This document shows, piece by piece, positions 1 through 8,563 of a DNA stretch of 64,000 nt. Each line of letters opens with the position of its first letter. Position 1 is the stretch's first letter. The notes under the pieces were generated by a model that made no database searches, had not been told where the DNA came from, and saw only the letters and a list, made by a program, of their open reading frames with translations. The DNA is from Quatrionicoccus australiensis (lineage in GTDB: Bacteria; Pseudomonadota; Gammaproteobacteria; Burkholderiales; Rhodocyclaceae), in contig NZ_CP075188.1 of assembly GCF_020510525.1 (NCBI RefSeq), forward strand, positions 2,604,001-2,668,000. The letters run 5' to 3'. The position numbers and the translations under genes were made by a program.

Positions 1-2
1 AC

Positions 3-686
3 GAAGCCGAGTTGCGCGCCCTGCTCGAACGCTATCTGGGCAGCCAGGGTTTTGCCGTGCGCCAGGTCGCCAACGCCGCCCAGCTCGACAAGCTGCTGGC
101 GCGCGAGCCCTACGACGCGCTGGTCCTCGACCTGATGCTGCCCGACGAGGACGGCCTGGCAATCTGCCGCCGTCTGCGCGCGGCCGGCGAAAACCTGCCC
201 ATCCTGATGTTGACCGCGCGCGGCGATGCGGTCGACCGCATCATCGGCCTCGAAACTGGCGCCGACGATTACCTGGCCAAGCCTTTCGAGCCGCGCGAAC
301 TGGCGGCCCGCCTCAAGGCCCTGCTGCGCCGCCAGCAACTGGCGCGCGCCAGCGCCACACTGACCGGCGCCGGCACAATTGCTTTCGGACCCTATCGCCT
401 GCATCTGGAAAGCTGCCGGCTGAGCCGCGACGGCGCAACGGTGGAACTGAGCAGCGGCGAATTTGCCCTGCTCCGCGTGTTGACCGCCCAGCCGGGCCGG
501 CCGCTCAGCCGCGAACGCCTGCTCGCACTGGCGTTCGGCCGCGACCACGGCAACAGCGAGCGCAGCGTGGACGTGCAGATCCTGCGCCTGCGCCGCCTGC
601 TCGAAGCCGACCCGGCGACGCCGCGCTACATCCGCACCGTCTGGGGCGCCGGCTACGTCTTCGTCGGCGACGAGGAAACGCCGTGA
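3..686 (+). CDS. OmpR/PhoB-family response regulator, 5' end cut off by window
   Basis: DNA-binding response regulator of a two-component system. The frame is open to the left edge, and the residues before the first possible TTG (position 12) read EAE, as expected just after the acidic pocket of a receiver domain, so a few N-terminal residues lie outside the window. The receiver domain has the phosphoacceptor Asp in VLDLMLPDEDG (near nt 130), the conserved Thr in MLTARG and the Lys in YLAKPF. The C-terminal half is a winged helix ending in the typical VWGAGYVF. The stop overlaps the GTG start of the kinase gene by four bases, so the two are translationally coupled. The signal sensed is unknown. 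Confidence 0.93.
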   Translation, partial: EAELRALLERYLGSQGFAVRQVANAAQLDKLLAREPYDALVLDLMLPDEDGLAICRRLRAAGENLPILMLTARGDAVDRIIGLETGADDYLAKPFEPRELAARLKALLRRQQLARASATLTGAGTIAFGPYRLHLESCRLSRDGATVELSSGEFALLRVLTAQPGRPLSRERLLALAFGRDHGNSERSVDVQILRLRRLLEADPATPRYIRTVWGAGYVFVGDEETP

Positions 687-2008
687 GCGCCCGCCGCTGG
701 CTGCCGCGCAGCCTCTACGGGCGCAACCTGCTGCTCATTGTCGGCCTCATCCTGTGCGCCGAGATCGGCGCCGCACTCGCCTTCCACCTGCTGATCCAGA
801 TGCCGCGCATCGAGCGCCTGGGCGAACTCAGCGAAAAGTACCTCGGCGTGCTGTCGACCGCCATCGCCCACATGCCGCCGGGCGAGCGCGAGCGCTTCAG
901 CCAGCAGTTGCAGCAACCGGACGGCACGGTATTGATCAGCCGCCAGGCGCCGGCCAATCTCGTCCGGCCAAACGCCCTGCTCACCCGCCTGGCACTCGAA
1001 CGACTGCAACGTCACCTCGGCGAACGGGCGCAGCTTGTCTGGTCGGAACAGCCGCGGCCGCGCCTGTGGATCGCCAGCCAGATTGGTGACGAAACCTGGT
1101 GGCTGGGCCTCGATGCCGGCGCGCTCGGCGGTGCCCGGCTGGCCCTGGCATTCGGCATCCTGCTGGCGACGACGCTGCTCGCCGCGCTCGGCGCCAGCCT
1201 CATCCAGCGCAATATCCATCGCCCGCTGAAAACCCTGGAACAGGCCGCCGCCGGCCTCGCCGACGGCCACTTCCCGGTCGTGCACCTGGCCGATGCGCCG
1301 AGCGAGATCGCCCACCTTGCCGCCGCTTTCGACAGCATGGCCCGCCAGCTCGAAGCCGGCGAGCGCGAACGCGGCATCATGCTGGCCGGCATTTCGCACG
1401 ACCTGCGCACGCCGCTCGCCAAGCTGCGCCTCGCCGTCGAGATCCTGCACGCCAGCGGCGAAGAGGAATTGCTGCAGGGCATGGTGCGCAACATCGCCGC
1501 TGCCGACCAGATCATCGACCAGTTCATCGACTTCGCCCGTCTTGACAGTGCCGAGACGCCTACCGTGTGCGACGCGGAAGAATTGCTGCGCGACATCGTC
1601 GCCAGCTTCGCCACATCCCGCCTCGTCATCGCGCCGGTCGCCACCGATCTGCCGCTGCTGCCCTGCCGCCCGGTGGCGCTACGCCGCGCCATCGCCAACC
1701 TGCTCGGCAACGCGCTCAAGTACAGCGCCGACGAAGTCGCGATTCGCCTGGAATGCCAGGGCGAAAACCTGCACTTTTGCATCGTCGACCGCGGGCCGGG
1801 CATTCCGGAGTCCGAGCAGGCCCGGCTGCGCCAGCCCTTCACCCGCCTCGCCCCGGCGCGCGGCGGCCCGGCCGGCGCCGGCCTCGGGCTGGCCATCGTC
1901 GAGCGCATCATGCGCATGCATGCCGGGCGTCTCGAATTGCACAACCTGCCGCAAGGCGGCCTGGAAGCCGAGCTGATCCTGCCCGGCCTCAACCCCGAAC
2001 GCGCCTGA
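683..2008 (+). CDS. Sensor histidine kinase, EnvZ-like
   Basis: Inner-membrane sensor kinase of 441 residues, partner of the preceding regulator. The start is GTG in a GTGA overlap. A first transmembrane segment lies at about residues 14-34, a periplasmic loop of about 115 residues follows, and a second transmembrane segment lies near 150-172. Then come a HAMP linker, the H-box GISHDLRTPLAKLRL with the phosphorylated His near residue 239, the N-box RRAIANLLGNALKY, and the G boxes VDRGPGIPESE and GAGLGLAIVERI. This is the complete EnvZ/OmpR-type architecture. The periplasmic loop gives no hint of the ligand. Confidence 0.93.
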   Translation: MSARRWLPRSLYGRNLLLIVGLILCAEIGAALAFHLLIQMPRIERLGELSEKYLGVLSTAIAHMPPGERERFSQQLQQPDGTVLISRQAPANLVRPNALLTRLALERLQRHLGERAQLVWSEQPRPRLWIASQIGDETWWLGLDAGALGGARLALAFGILLATTLLAALGASLIQRNIHRPLKTLEQAAAGLADGHFPVVHLADAPSEIAHLAAAFDSMARQLEAGERERGIMLAGISHDLRTPLAKLRLAVEILHASGEEELLQGMVRNIAAADQIIDQFIDFARLDSAETPTVCDAEELLRDIVASFATSRLVIAPVATDLPLLPCRPVALRRAIANLLGNALKYSADEVAIRLECQGENLHFCIVDRGPGIPESEQARLRQPFTRLAPARGGPAGAGLGLAIVERIMRMHAGRLELHNLPQGGLEAELILPGLNPERA

Positions 2009-2078
2009 AACGCGATCCTTGCCGCACCGGGCACGCTCTCGGGCACAATAGGCCGCAACACTAGCCACAGGAAACTCC

Positions 2079-2858
2079 ATGTCCCTGATTCTTGCCGAAA
2101 TCAGCGATGGCATCGGCACCATCACGCTGAATTACGAAATCAAGCGCAATGCGCTGTCCGAACAACTGGTCCTCGAAATCGCCGCCACTTTCGAGAAATT
2201 CAAGGCGGAGCGCGTGCGCGTTGCGATCCTGCGCGCCCGACCCGGTGCCAAGGTCTGGTCGGCCGGCCACAACGTCGCCGAACTGCCGCTCGGCGGCCTC
2301 GACCCGCTCGGCTGGCAGGATCCGTTGCGCATGCTGATCCGCGATGTGGAAGCTTTCCCGGCCCCGGTCATTGCGCTGATCGAGGGCGGCGTCTGGGGCG
2401 GTGCCTGCGAACTGGTCTTTGCCTGCGACATGATCGTCGCCACGCCCGAGGCGACTTTCGCCGCGACGCCGGCCAAGCTCGGCGTGCCTTACAACGCGAC
2501 CGGCCTGCTCACCTTCCTCAACGCCGCGCCGCCACACATCGCAAAAGAGCTGCTTTTTACCAGTCGACCGATGACCGCCGCCCGCCTCGAACGCCAGGGC
2601 ATCATCAACCACGTTGTGCCGGCCGGCGAGATTTCCGAATTCACGCACGAGATGGCGCAGACCATCGCCCACAACTCGCCGCTGGCGATCGGCGTCATGA
2701 AGGAGCAACTCCGCATCCTGGCCGCCGCACACGCCCTTTCGCCGGCCGACTTCGAGCGCATTCAGGGCCTGCGCCGCGTGGTGTACAACAGCCGCGACTA
2801 CGCTGAAGGCATCAACGCCTTCAAAGAAAAACGCAAGCCGGTCTACCTCGGCGAATGA
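2079..2858 (+). CDS. scpB: Methylmalonyl-CoA decarboxylase (crotonase family)
   Basis: Crotonase-fold enzyme of 259 residues. It resembles E. coli ScpB (YgfG) along its full length, including KVWSAGHNVAELP, EGGVWGGACELVFACD (oxyanion-hole loop), KLGVPYN and the C-terminal NAFKEKRKP. ScpB decarboxylates methylmalonyl-CoA to propionyl-CoA. The name rests on recalled family sequence. No methylmalonyl-CoA mutase gene is nearby, so the pathway is not confirmed locally. The start is preceded by CACAGGAAACTCC. Its stop overlaps an ATG in the frame of the downstream deaminase gene. Confidence 0.85.
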   Translation: MSLILAEISDGIGTITLNYEIKRNALSEQLVLEIAATFEKFKAERVRVAILRARPGAKVWSAGHNVAELPLGGLDPLGWQDPLRMLIRDVEAFPAPVIALIEGGVWGGACELVFACDMIVATPEATFAATPAKLGVPYNATGLLTFLNAAPPHIAKELLFTSRPMTAARLERQGIINHVVPAGEISEFTHEMAQTIAHNSPLAIGVMKEQLRILAAAHALSPADFERIQGLRRVVYNSRDYAEGINAFKEKRKPVYLGE

Positions 2859-2875
2859 GCGAAAAAGGAAAAACC

Positions 2876-3331
2876 ATGGACCCATTCATGCAAGCGGCCA
2901 TAGCCGAAGCCCGCCTTGGCCTGGCCGAAGGCGGCATTCCGATCGGCTCGGTGATCGTGCATAACGGCCGCATCATCGGCCGCGGCCACAACCGCCGCGT
3001 GCAGAACGGCAGCGCCATCCTGCACGGCGAAATGGACGCCTTCGAAAACGCCGGTCGCCAGCCGGCCAGCGTCTATCGCGACGCGGTGCTGTACACCACG
3101 CTCTCGCCCTGCGCCATGTGCAGCGGCGCCATGCTGCTCTACGGCATCCGCCGCGTCATCGTCGGCGAAAACCGGACCTTCATGGGGGAAGAAGAATTGC
3201 TGCGCTCACGCGGTGTTAGCGTCGAGGTCGTCCAGGACGAGACCTGCATCGCCCTGATGCGCGATTTCATCGCCGCCCGGCCGGAATTGTGGAACGAGGA
3301 TATCGGCGTCGTCGACACGGTCGACCGCTGA
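2876..3331 (+). CDS. Cytosine deaminase-like (FCY1-type) zinc deaminase
   Basis: Cytidine-deaminase-fold enzyme of about 151 residues. The zinc site is complete: HGEMD (His ligand plus catalytic Glu) and SPCAMCSGA (two Cys ligands). Several stretches match yeast cytosine deaminase as I recall it: GGIPIGS, GRGHNRR, YTTLSPCAMC and the end NEDIG. This favours deamination of cytosine to uracil over guanine deaminase or tRNA-adenosine deaminase. The start at 2876 follows AAGGAAAAACC. An in-frame ATG at 2855 overlaps the scpB stop and is the alternative start (158 residues). The last codons are duplicated 1118 bp downstream. Confidence 0.82.
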   Translation: MDPFMQAAIAEARLGLAEGGIPIGSVIVHNGRIIGRGHNRRVQNGSAILHGEMDAFENAGRQPASVYRDAVLYTTLSPCAMCSGAMLLYGIRRVIVGENRTFMGEEELLRSRGVSVEVVQDETCIALMRDFIAARPELWNEDIGVVDTVDR

Positions 3332-3333
3332 AA
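3298..3333 (+). repeat. Deaminase 3'-end repeat, copy 1
   Basis: The last codons of the cytosine deaminase gene (DIGVVDTVDR, stop). The final 23 bases (3311-3333) recur without mismatch at 4429-4451, and the preceding 13 bases recur with a few changes. The copies flank the DUF3861/MarR pair, which suggests the pair arrived by an event that duplicated this gene end. Confidence 0.85.
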
Positions 3334-3388
3334 CCACGGCAAATCGGAAACCGCTGATCAGGTGCCGCAATCCGCCGTGGAAGGCTTG

Positions 3389-3700
3389 TCAGGAATTTGC
3401 GGCGGCTGCGACAAAAGAAGACTTCAGACTTTTCATGAATTGACCGAAATGCCCGCGAAATTCGGAAAAAAGCGGATGCGTCCGGTTTTGCAGCATCACT
3501 TCACTGAATAATTTCAAGCCGACCCCGAGGGCGCAGGCTGAGTCATCATCAAAATCCTTGCGCTGACGGAAACGCTCGACGATACCAAGAATATCGTCAT
3601 GATTGGTCACTTCGAAAGCCAGCGTTGCCGGCGAATCGGCACCTTGCTGCGGCGCCAGGTCAAGCTGTTCAACGGTAATTCGGTAGCGATGCGTTGTCAT
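3389..3700 (-). CDS. DUF3861 family protein
   Basis: Small protein of 103 residues from the chosen start, beginning MTTHRYRITVEQL and containing NHDDILGIVERFR, ALGVGLKLFSEV and RTHPLFSEF. These are the conserved blocks of DUF3861, a family with no known function. The start at 3700 is preceded by GGAAAGGAAATATC, a good ribosome site; an upstream ATG at 3721 lacks one. The gene is divergent from the MarR gene, sharing a 207-bp intergenic region, so the MarR protein may control both. No membrane segment or signal peptide is seen. Confidence 0.8.
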   Translation of the reverse strand: MTTHRYRITVEQLDLAPQQGADSPATLAFEVTNHDDILGIVERFRQRKDFDDDSACALGVGLKLFSEVMLQNRTHPLFSEFRGHFGQFMKSLKSSFVAAAANS

Positions 3701-3841
3701 GATATTTCCTTTCCGAAACATGTTGTCTGCGCCCTCACCGATGCCGACGCCAGAACAATGCGCGTCACGCCGGGCCGGCCATTCATTGACAGCTAGAGTC
3801 CCTTGAAACGCATTGGAGTGATCCTAATCAGCAATTATCTT

Positions 3842-3851
3842 TCTTGCAAGA
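3842..3851. promoter_or_regulatory. Possible MarR operator palindrome
   Basis: A perfect 10-bp palindrome, TCTTGCAAGA, sits in an AT-rich stretch 57 bp before the MarR start, between the divergent genes. MarR proteins usually autoregulate through such dyads. No footprint-like extension is visible, so this is a candidate only. Confidence 0.4.
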
Positions 3852-3907
3852 TAAATTACAATATAAAACAAATCCACTAACCGGTACAGAAAGTCGCACT
3901 CACCCGC

Positions 3908-4387
3908 ATGAACCAAAATACCCGCGTGAAAAATCATCAGTGGGATAGCGCACTTGATCCGGAGATCGCCCCCCTGTTTCTCGCGTTGCAGTGGGCCCAC
4001 CGCCGTTCTCTGGAGGTCATACGTCCCGTCCTGAATGCGCACAAACTTTCCAGCGCCGAGTTCGATGTACTGGCCACACTGCGCAATGCGCCCGTCCCGC
4101 ACGAACTGACGCCCTCGCAGTTGCAGGACGAAGTAGTCATTACATCCGGTGGGTTGACCAAGATCATGTTGCAACTCGAGGAAAAAGGTCTGATCCAGCG
4201 TCTCCAGTACAGGGAGGACATGCGGATCAAACCCCTGCGCCTGACCCTGGCCGGTACGCAGAAAATCGAAGTCGCCATGCAGGAAATGATCGATGCCACC
4301 AGAGCATGGGTCAGCACGGCACTGGTACCGCAGGAAACAGCCAGGCTGCTCGAACTGCTAAACAAGCTGGGCGATAAACAGGACTGA
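3908..4387 (+). CDS. MarR family transcriptional regulator
   Basis: Winged-helix regulator of 159 residues. Residues 40-110 carry the MarR pattern: SSAEFDVLATLRN, the recognition region ELTPSQLQDEVVITSGGLTKIMLQLEEKG (split by the helix turn) and the wing RLQYREDMRIKPLRLT. The C-terminal helices would form the dimer. It is divergent from the DUF3861 gene. The ligand is unknown. It lies inside the segment bounded by the duplicated deaminase tail. Confidence 0.88.
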   Translation: MNQNTRVKNHQWDSALDPEIAPLFLALQWAHRRSLEVIRPVLNAHKLSSAEFDVLATLRNAPVPHELTPSQLQDEVVITSGGLTKIMLQLEEKGLIQRLQYREDMRIKPLRLTLAGTQKIEVAMQEMIDATRAWVSTALVPQETARLLELLNKLGDKQD

Positions 4388-4415
4388 ACGCACACCTTTC
4401 CCTCCAGCAAGGCTG

Positions 4416-4451
4416 GGATATCAATGTTGTCGACACGGTCGACCGCTGAAA
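4416..4451 (+). repeat. Deaminase 3'-end repeat, copy 2 (gene fragment)
   Basis: Reads DINVVDTVDR, stop, in the same frame sense as the true end of the deaminase gene 1118 bp upstream (23 identical terminal bases). No coding sequence precedes it. The strong terminator immediately after it was probably the original terminator of the scpB-deaminase unit. Confidence 0.82.
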
Positions 4452-4453
4452 AC

Positions 4454-4489
4454 AATGAAAAACGGCGCCGCGCGGCGCCGTTTTTCATT
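4454..4489. terminator. Bidirectional rho-independent terminator
   Basis: Perfect 16-bp inverted repeat (AATGAAAAACGGCGCC and its complement) around a GCGC loop, with A and T runs in both arms. It serves transcripts from the left and the minus-strand ABC transporter operon from the right. Confidence 0.9.
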
Positions 4490-4506
4490 AGGCAAGCGGC
4501 GAGCGA

Positions 4507-5283
4507 TCAGCCCGGCGCGTTCGGATTGCGGTGCGCCCAGCCGGTCAGGCGGGTTTCTGCCAGTGCGAACAGTTCGTACATGACGACGCCCATGACGCCG
4601 ATCACGATCAGGCCGGCGAACACCAGCGGCATGTTCATCGACGAGCTGGCCGACATCATCAGATAGCCGATGCCGAGATTTGAGGCGACGGTTTCCGAGA
4701 TCACCGAACCGACGAAAGCCAGCGTGATCGCCACCTTGAGCGAGGCGAAGAAGTACGGCAGCGAGCGCGGCAGGCCGACCTTGATCATGATGTCCCAGCG
4801 CTTGGCGCCGAGCGAGCGCAGCACGTCTTCGAGTTCCGGCTCCAGCGTCGCCAGGCCGGTCGCGACGTTGACCACGACCGGGAAGAAGGAGATCAGGAAG
4901 GCGGTCAGGATGGCCGGCACGGTGCCGATGCCGAACCAGACGACGAGCACCGGCACGAAGGCAACCTTGGGAATGCTGTTGAAACCGACCAGCAGCGGAT
5001 AAGTCGCCTTGTAGACCAGCGGCGAGGCGCCGACCGCCAGGCCGAGCACCATGCCGACAACGACCGCCAGCGCAAAACCGGCCAGCGTGGTGAATAGCGT
5101 CTGCGTCGCGTGCATCATGATCGGCGAGGCGTATTCAACGCCGGCGACCCAGATGGCGCTAGGCGCCGGCATCAGGTAGTCGGGAATCTTCAGACCGGTG
5201 CAGATGATTTCCCAGACGAGGAAAAGCGTGATGGTCAGGGCCCAGGGCGCGACCTTGATCAGGGTGGATTGTTTAACGGCCAT
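4507..5283 (-). CDS. ABC transporter permease, SsuC/TauC/NrtB type
   Basis: Inner-membrane permease of 258 residues with about six hydrophobic segments. The coupling motif region LRSLGAKRWDIMIKVGLPRSLP is the EAA loop typical of nitrate/sulfonate/taurine/pyrimidine-precursor importers. It is last in a three-gene minus-strand operon (binding protein, ATPase, permease), 11 bp after the ATPase gene. The substrate cannot be read from this protein. Confidence 0.88.
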   Translation of the reverse strand: MAVKQSTLIKVAPWALTITLFLVWEIICTGLKIPDYLMPAPSAIWVAGVEYASPIMMHATQTLFTTLAGFALAVVVGMVLGLAVGASPLVYKATYPLLVGFNSIPKVAFVPVLVVWFGIGTVPAILTAFLISFFPVVVNVATGLATLEPELEDVLRSLGAKRWDIMIKVGLPRSLPYFFASLKVAITLAFVGSVISETVASNLGIGYLMMSASSSMNMPLVFAGLIVIGVMGVVMYELFALAETRLTGWAHRNPNAPG

Positions 5284-5294
5284 GCTGGCGCTCC

Positions 5295-6074
5295 TCAGGA
5301 TTCACGAATGCGGCCGATGTGTTCACGCAATTCGTGAACGTAGCCGGCGAAGGCATCGGTATAGGTCACGTCGAGCGGACGCGGGCGTGGCAGGTCGATT
5401 TCCTTGCGCACCAGGATGCGGCCCGGACGCTTGCTCATCACGTACACGGTATCGGCGAGGAAGACCGCCTCGCGCAGGTCGTGCGTCACCAGCACGACGG
5501 TAAACGGCTGCTGTTGCCACAAATCGCGCAACATGCACCAGAGTTCTTCGCGGGTGAAGGCGTCGAGCGCGCCGAAGGGCTCATCGAGCATCAACAGGCG
5601 CGGCTGGTGGATCAGGGCGCGGCAGATCGAGGCGCGCTGCTGCATGCCGCCCGACAGTTCCCACGGGAACTTGTCACCGTAGCCGGCGAGGCCGACCTTG
5701 GCGAGCAGGGCTTCGGCATCGGCGGTGTATTTGGCCTTTTCTTTCTTCAGATTGCTGCGGAAGGGTTCGACGATTTCCAGCGGCAGCATCACGTTGTCCA
5801 GCGTCGTACGCCAGGGCAGCAGGTTGGCGGCCTGGAAGGCCATGCCGATGATTTTCAGCGGCCCACCGACTTCGCGGCCGTCGACGAAGACATAGCCTTC
5901 GCTCGGCGGCTTGAGGCCGGAGACCAGTTTCATCAGGGTCGATTTGCCGCAACCGGACGGACCGACCACGGCGACGAACTCGCCTTCGCGGATGTTCAGG
6001 CTGACGTTCTCGATGGCATTGGCGCCGCCCGGCGCGTAGGCCAGGCTGACGTTTTCAAAGGAAACAAAAGACAT
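5295..6074 (-). CDS. ABC transporter ATP-binding protein, SsuB/TauB type
   Basis: Cytoplasmic ATPase of 259 residues. Walker A is GPSGCGKST, the Q-loop lies in GMAFQAANLLPW, the signature is LSGGMQQR, Walker B is LLMLDEPFGALD, and the H-loop is VTHDLREA. It powers the adjacent permease. The start follows a GGAATTCCC context. The gene is in the middle of the operon, 60 bp after the binding-protein gene. Confidence 0.9.
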   Translation of the reverse strand: MSFVSFENVSLAYAPGGANAIENVSLNIREGEFVAVVGPSGCGKSTLMKLVSGLKPPSEGYVFVDGREVGGPLKIIGMAFQAANLLPWRTTLDNVMLPLEIVEPFRSNLKKEKAKYTADAEALLAKVGLAGYGDKFPWELSGGMQQRASICRALIHQPRLLMLDEPFGALDAFTREELWCMLRDLWQQQPFTVVLVTHDLREAVFLADTVYVMSKRPGRILVRKEIDLPRPRPLDVTYTDAFAGYVHELREHIGRIRES

Positions 6075-6134
6075 GGGGAATTCCTGTCGGGTGAAATCAG
6101 CCGGCGGCGGACACCCGCCCCCGGCGCAAACTGC

Positions 6135-7163
6135 TTACTTGAGCATCCGGTCGGCCTTGGCCGGCAGGAAGGCCGAGGTGAACAGGTCGGCAGCGGCCGG
6201 CACCTTGGCCAGGCCGTAGGCTTCGGCGGTTTCGGCGAGCGAGCGCTGCATGCGTTCGGCGGTCACCGCACCGAGGCCGTTCGCCTTGACTTCCGGGGTG
6301 ATCACGCTGGACTCAAGCGCCAGCTTGAGACGACGCGTTTCCAGATCGACGTTGATCAGCGGATCGCGTTCCTTCACGTAGGCCATGCTCGCCACCGGGT
6401 TGGCGATGGTTTCCTTGAGAGCCTTGTTGAAGGCGCGCAGCACGCCGGCGACGGCCTTGGGGTTCTCGGCCATCAGTTTCGGGCTGGCGATGATGGCGTT
6501 GCCGTACAGTTCGACGCCGAAATCGGGGTACTTCAGGGCGACGATGTCTTCCGTCTTGACGCCGCGCGCTTCGAGATTGAGCAGGCTGGTGAAATAGAAG
6601 CCGGTGATGCCATCGACGTCGCCACGGGCGAGCAGGGTTTCGCGCAGGGCCGGTTCGACGGTCTGCCATTTCACGGCATCGACTGCCAGCTTGTTGGATT
6701 TGGCGAAAGCCGGCCAGGCCTTGCGGCCGGCGTCGAAGATCGGCGCCGCCAGCGTCTTGCCGGCGAGGTCGGCCGGCTTGGTGATGCCCGACTTCTTGAG
6801 CACGAAGACGGCAGCCGGCGTTGCGTTGTACACCATGTAGACAGCCTGGATCTTCGAGTTCGGCGTCTTGGCGTCGTATTCGACCAGGGCGTTGAAGTCG
6901 GCAAAGCCCATGTCGTAAACGCCGGTCGCGACGCGGGTCACGGCACCGGCCGAGCCGGCACCGGAGTCGATCTCGACATCGAGGCCTTCGGCCGCGAAGT
7001 AACCCTTGGCCTTGGCCAGCAGGAAGGGTGCGGACGGGCCTTCGAAACGCCAGTCGAGGGTGAACTTCAGTTTGGTCGGCGTATCGGCCAGCACCGGGCT
7101 GGCAAGGAAGGCCATGCTGGCAGCGAGAAAGAGGCGACGGCAGACATTGAACGGGACAGACAT
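6135..7163 (-). CDS. NMT1/SsuA-family substrate-binding protein
   Basis: Periplasmic binding protein of 342 residues. A signal peptide (FNVCRRLFLAASMAFLASPVLA) covers about the first 26 residues. The mature part begins with KLKFTLDWRFEGPSAPFLLA, the pattern of the NMT1/ThiY-like family, and has GYFAAEGLDVEI. Members bind sulfonates, nitrate, pyrimidine precursors or related small molecules. The deaminase, Tsx-like channel and urease genes nearby make a nucleobase or pyrimidine-derived substrate plausible, which is inference. The ribosome site GGAGA lies upstream. No TPP riboswitch is visible in the leader. Confidence 0.85.
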   Translation of the reverse strand: MSVPFNVCRRLFLAASMAFLASPVLADTPTKLKFTLDWRFEGPSAPFLLAKAKGYFAAEGLDVEIDSGAGSAGAVTRVATGVYDMGFADFNALVEYDAKTPNSKIQAVYMVYNATPAAVFVLKKSGITKPADLAGKTLAAPIFDAGRKAWPAFAKSNKLAVDAVKWQTVEPALRETLLARGDVDGITGFYFTSLLNLEARGVKTEDIVALKYPDFGVELYGNAIIASPKLMAENPKAVAGVLRAFNKALKETIANPVASMAYVKERDPLINVDLETRRLKLALESSVITPEVKANGLGAVTAERMQRSLAETAEAYGLAKVPAAADLFTSAFLPAKADRMLK

Positions 7164-7566
7164 TTGGCAGATCTCCAGAGCAGATAAAGTGACTCCCTCT
7201 AGGCAATCGCCATGCCAACACCCAAGCTACTGAATTAAAACAACTTTAAATTCCGCATACGATTTTCGCACCGAAGACAAGCCGGCATCACCGCGTTTTG
7301 CGTGGATTTCCGGGAAAATCGCGCATCAAAAGAGTGCATCGAGCGCAAAACTGCCCCCTTCGAGTGCATGGATTTTGTATATCCCGCTTCAAACAAGCTC
7401 ATTATATTCAATGAGATATAAAACCTTGTTTATACAACTTTGCTGATAATGGATATACAGCCCGCGGCGCCGCTGTCCTGATAAATTTTGCCCATCGGTT
7501 CAATGCTGCATCGCAACACGGCAGATCCCGACAAAAATTACATTCAACTCCTGGAGGTTCAATCCC
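7164..7566. promoter_or_regulatory. Divergent control region with repeated sites
   Basis: This 403-bp AT-rich gap lies between the ABC operon and the Tsx-like gene. It holds two direct repeats, GAGTGCAT(C/G)GA, at 7332-7342 and 7362-7372, exactly 30 bp apart (about three helical turns). It also holds an inverted pair, TGTATATCC at 7376-7384 and GGATATACA at 7451-7459. Both patterns suit a regulator controlling the divergent genes together. No gene is visible. Confidence 0.5.
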
Positions 7567-8433
7567 ATGTCCATCAAGAAATCCGCTGTCCTCGGTGCAC
7601 TGCTCGCCGCCAGCCTGTCGAGCGCTTACGCGGTCGACTGGAGCGACACTTACGTCGGCTACCGCTACGGCACCACCTTTGCCGAGCCGTTCAACAAGAA
7701 CGACATCGCCAAGAACATTTTCAATCTCAATCATGTTAACGGCTACAAGTACGGCACCAACTTCCTGAACGCCGACATCCTGCTTTCCGACAAGAAGGAT
7801 CCGGACGGCGTCGGTTCCACGACCGGTGCCCAGGAAATCTACATTGTCTATCGTCACACCCTCGATCTCGGCAAGGTCTTCAGCACGCCGGAAACCTTCA
7901 AGTTCGGTCCGGTCCGCGGGGTCGGCCTGACTGCCGGTTTCGACTACAACCTAAAGGACGATGCCGGTTACAACTCGAAGAAGCAGATGCTGGTCGCCGG
8001 TCCGACCGTCATGTTTGACGTGCCGGGCTTCCTGAATGTCAGCCTGCTGCAGTTGTGGGAAAGCAATGCGCCCTACAACGGCTTCACCAAGACCAAAACC
8101 GACCGCTACGACTACGATCCGCACCCGATGCTGAATGCCGCCTGGGGCATCCCGTTCAGTGTCGGCCCGGTCAAGCTTTCCTTCGAAGGCTTTGCCAACT
8201 TCATCGCGTCCAAGGGCAAGAACGAATTCGGTGGCAATACCAAGCCGGAAACCAACATCGATGCGCAGATCATGTACGACGCCAGCTCGCTGCTCGGTGC
8301 CAAGCCGAGAACCTTCAAGGTCGGCCTGGAATACCAGTACTGGCGCAACAAGTTCGGTAACGACCACACCAAGGCCGCCGGTGATGGTGCTTTTGCCAAG
8401 ACCCCGATGTTGCGCGCCGAGTACCACTTCTAA
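7567..8433 (+). CDS. Tsx-like nucleoside-specific channel-forming outer-membrane protein
   Basis: Outer-membrane beta-barrel of 288 residues. The signal peptide is cleaved near SSAYA-VDW (residues 1-22). WSDTYVGYRYGTTFAEP, alternating aromatic strands and a C-terminal Phe (RAEYHF) match the Tsx/OmpK family, which lets nucleosides cross the outer membrane. A strong ribosome site, CTGGAGG, precedes the ATG. It is divergent from the ABC transporter, so the two may form one uptake route. Family assignment is by recall; the solute is not proven. Confidence 0.75.
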   Translation: MSIKKSAVLGALLAASLSSAYAVDWSDTYVGYRYGTTFAEPFNKNDIAKNIFNLNHVNGYKYGTNFLNADILLSDKKDPDGVGSTTGAQEIYIVYRHTLDLGKVFSTPETFKFGPVRGVGLTAGFDYNLKDDAGYNSKKQMLVAGPTVMFDVPGFLNVSLLQLWESNAPYNGFTKTKTDRYDYDPHPMLNAAWGIPFSVGPVKLSFEGFANFIASKGKNEFGGNTKPETNIDAQIMYDASSLLGAKPRTFKVGLEYQYWRNKFGNDHTKAAGDGAFAKTPMLRAEYHF

Positions 8434-8456
8434 ATCGTCATCGACGATGTGTCGCC

Positions 8457-8492
8457 ACGGCGCAGCAGGCTTCGGCCGGCTGCGCCGTTTTC
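8457..8492 (+). terminator. Terminator of the Tsx-like gene
   Basis: Stem ACGGCGCAGC/GCTGCGCCGT with a 12-base loop, followed by TTTCC, 23 bp after the stop codon. Confidence 0.7.
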
Positions 8493-8563
8493 CTTCTGCC
8501 GTTTTCCTTGTGCCGCCCCCCGGCTCGCCCTTGGCGAACGGCAGTTGCGGGTAAAATCGCGCC

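Noticed and set aside
5319..7187. A 622-codon plus-strand frame through the ABC transporter genes
   Set aside because: It runs antisense to two clear genes (ATPase and binding protein) and has no recognisable feature.
7164..7300. TPP or other riboswitch ahead of the NMT1-type binding protein
   Set aside because: The conserved CTGAGA and related TPP elements are absent from the leader on the minus strand.
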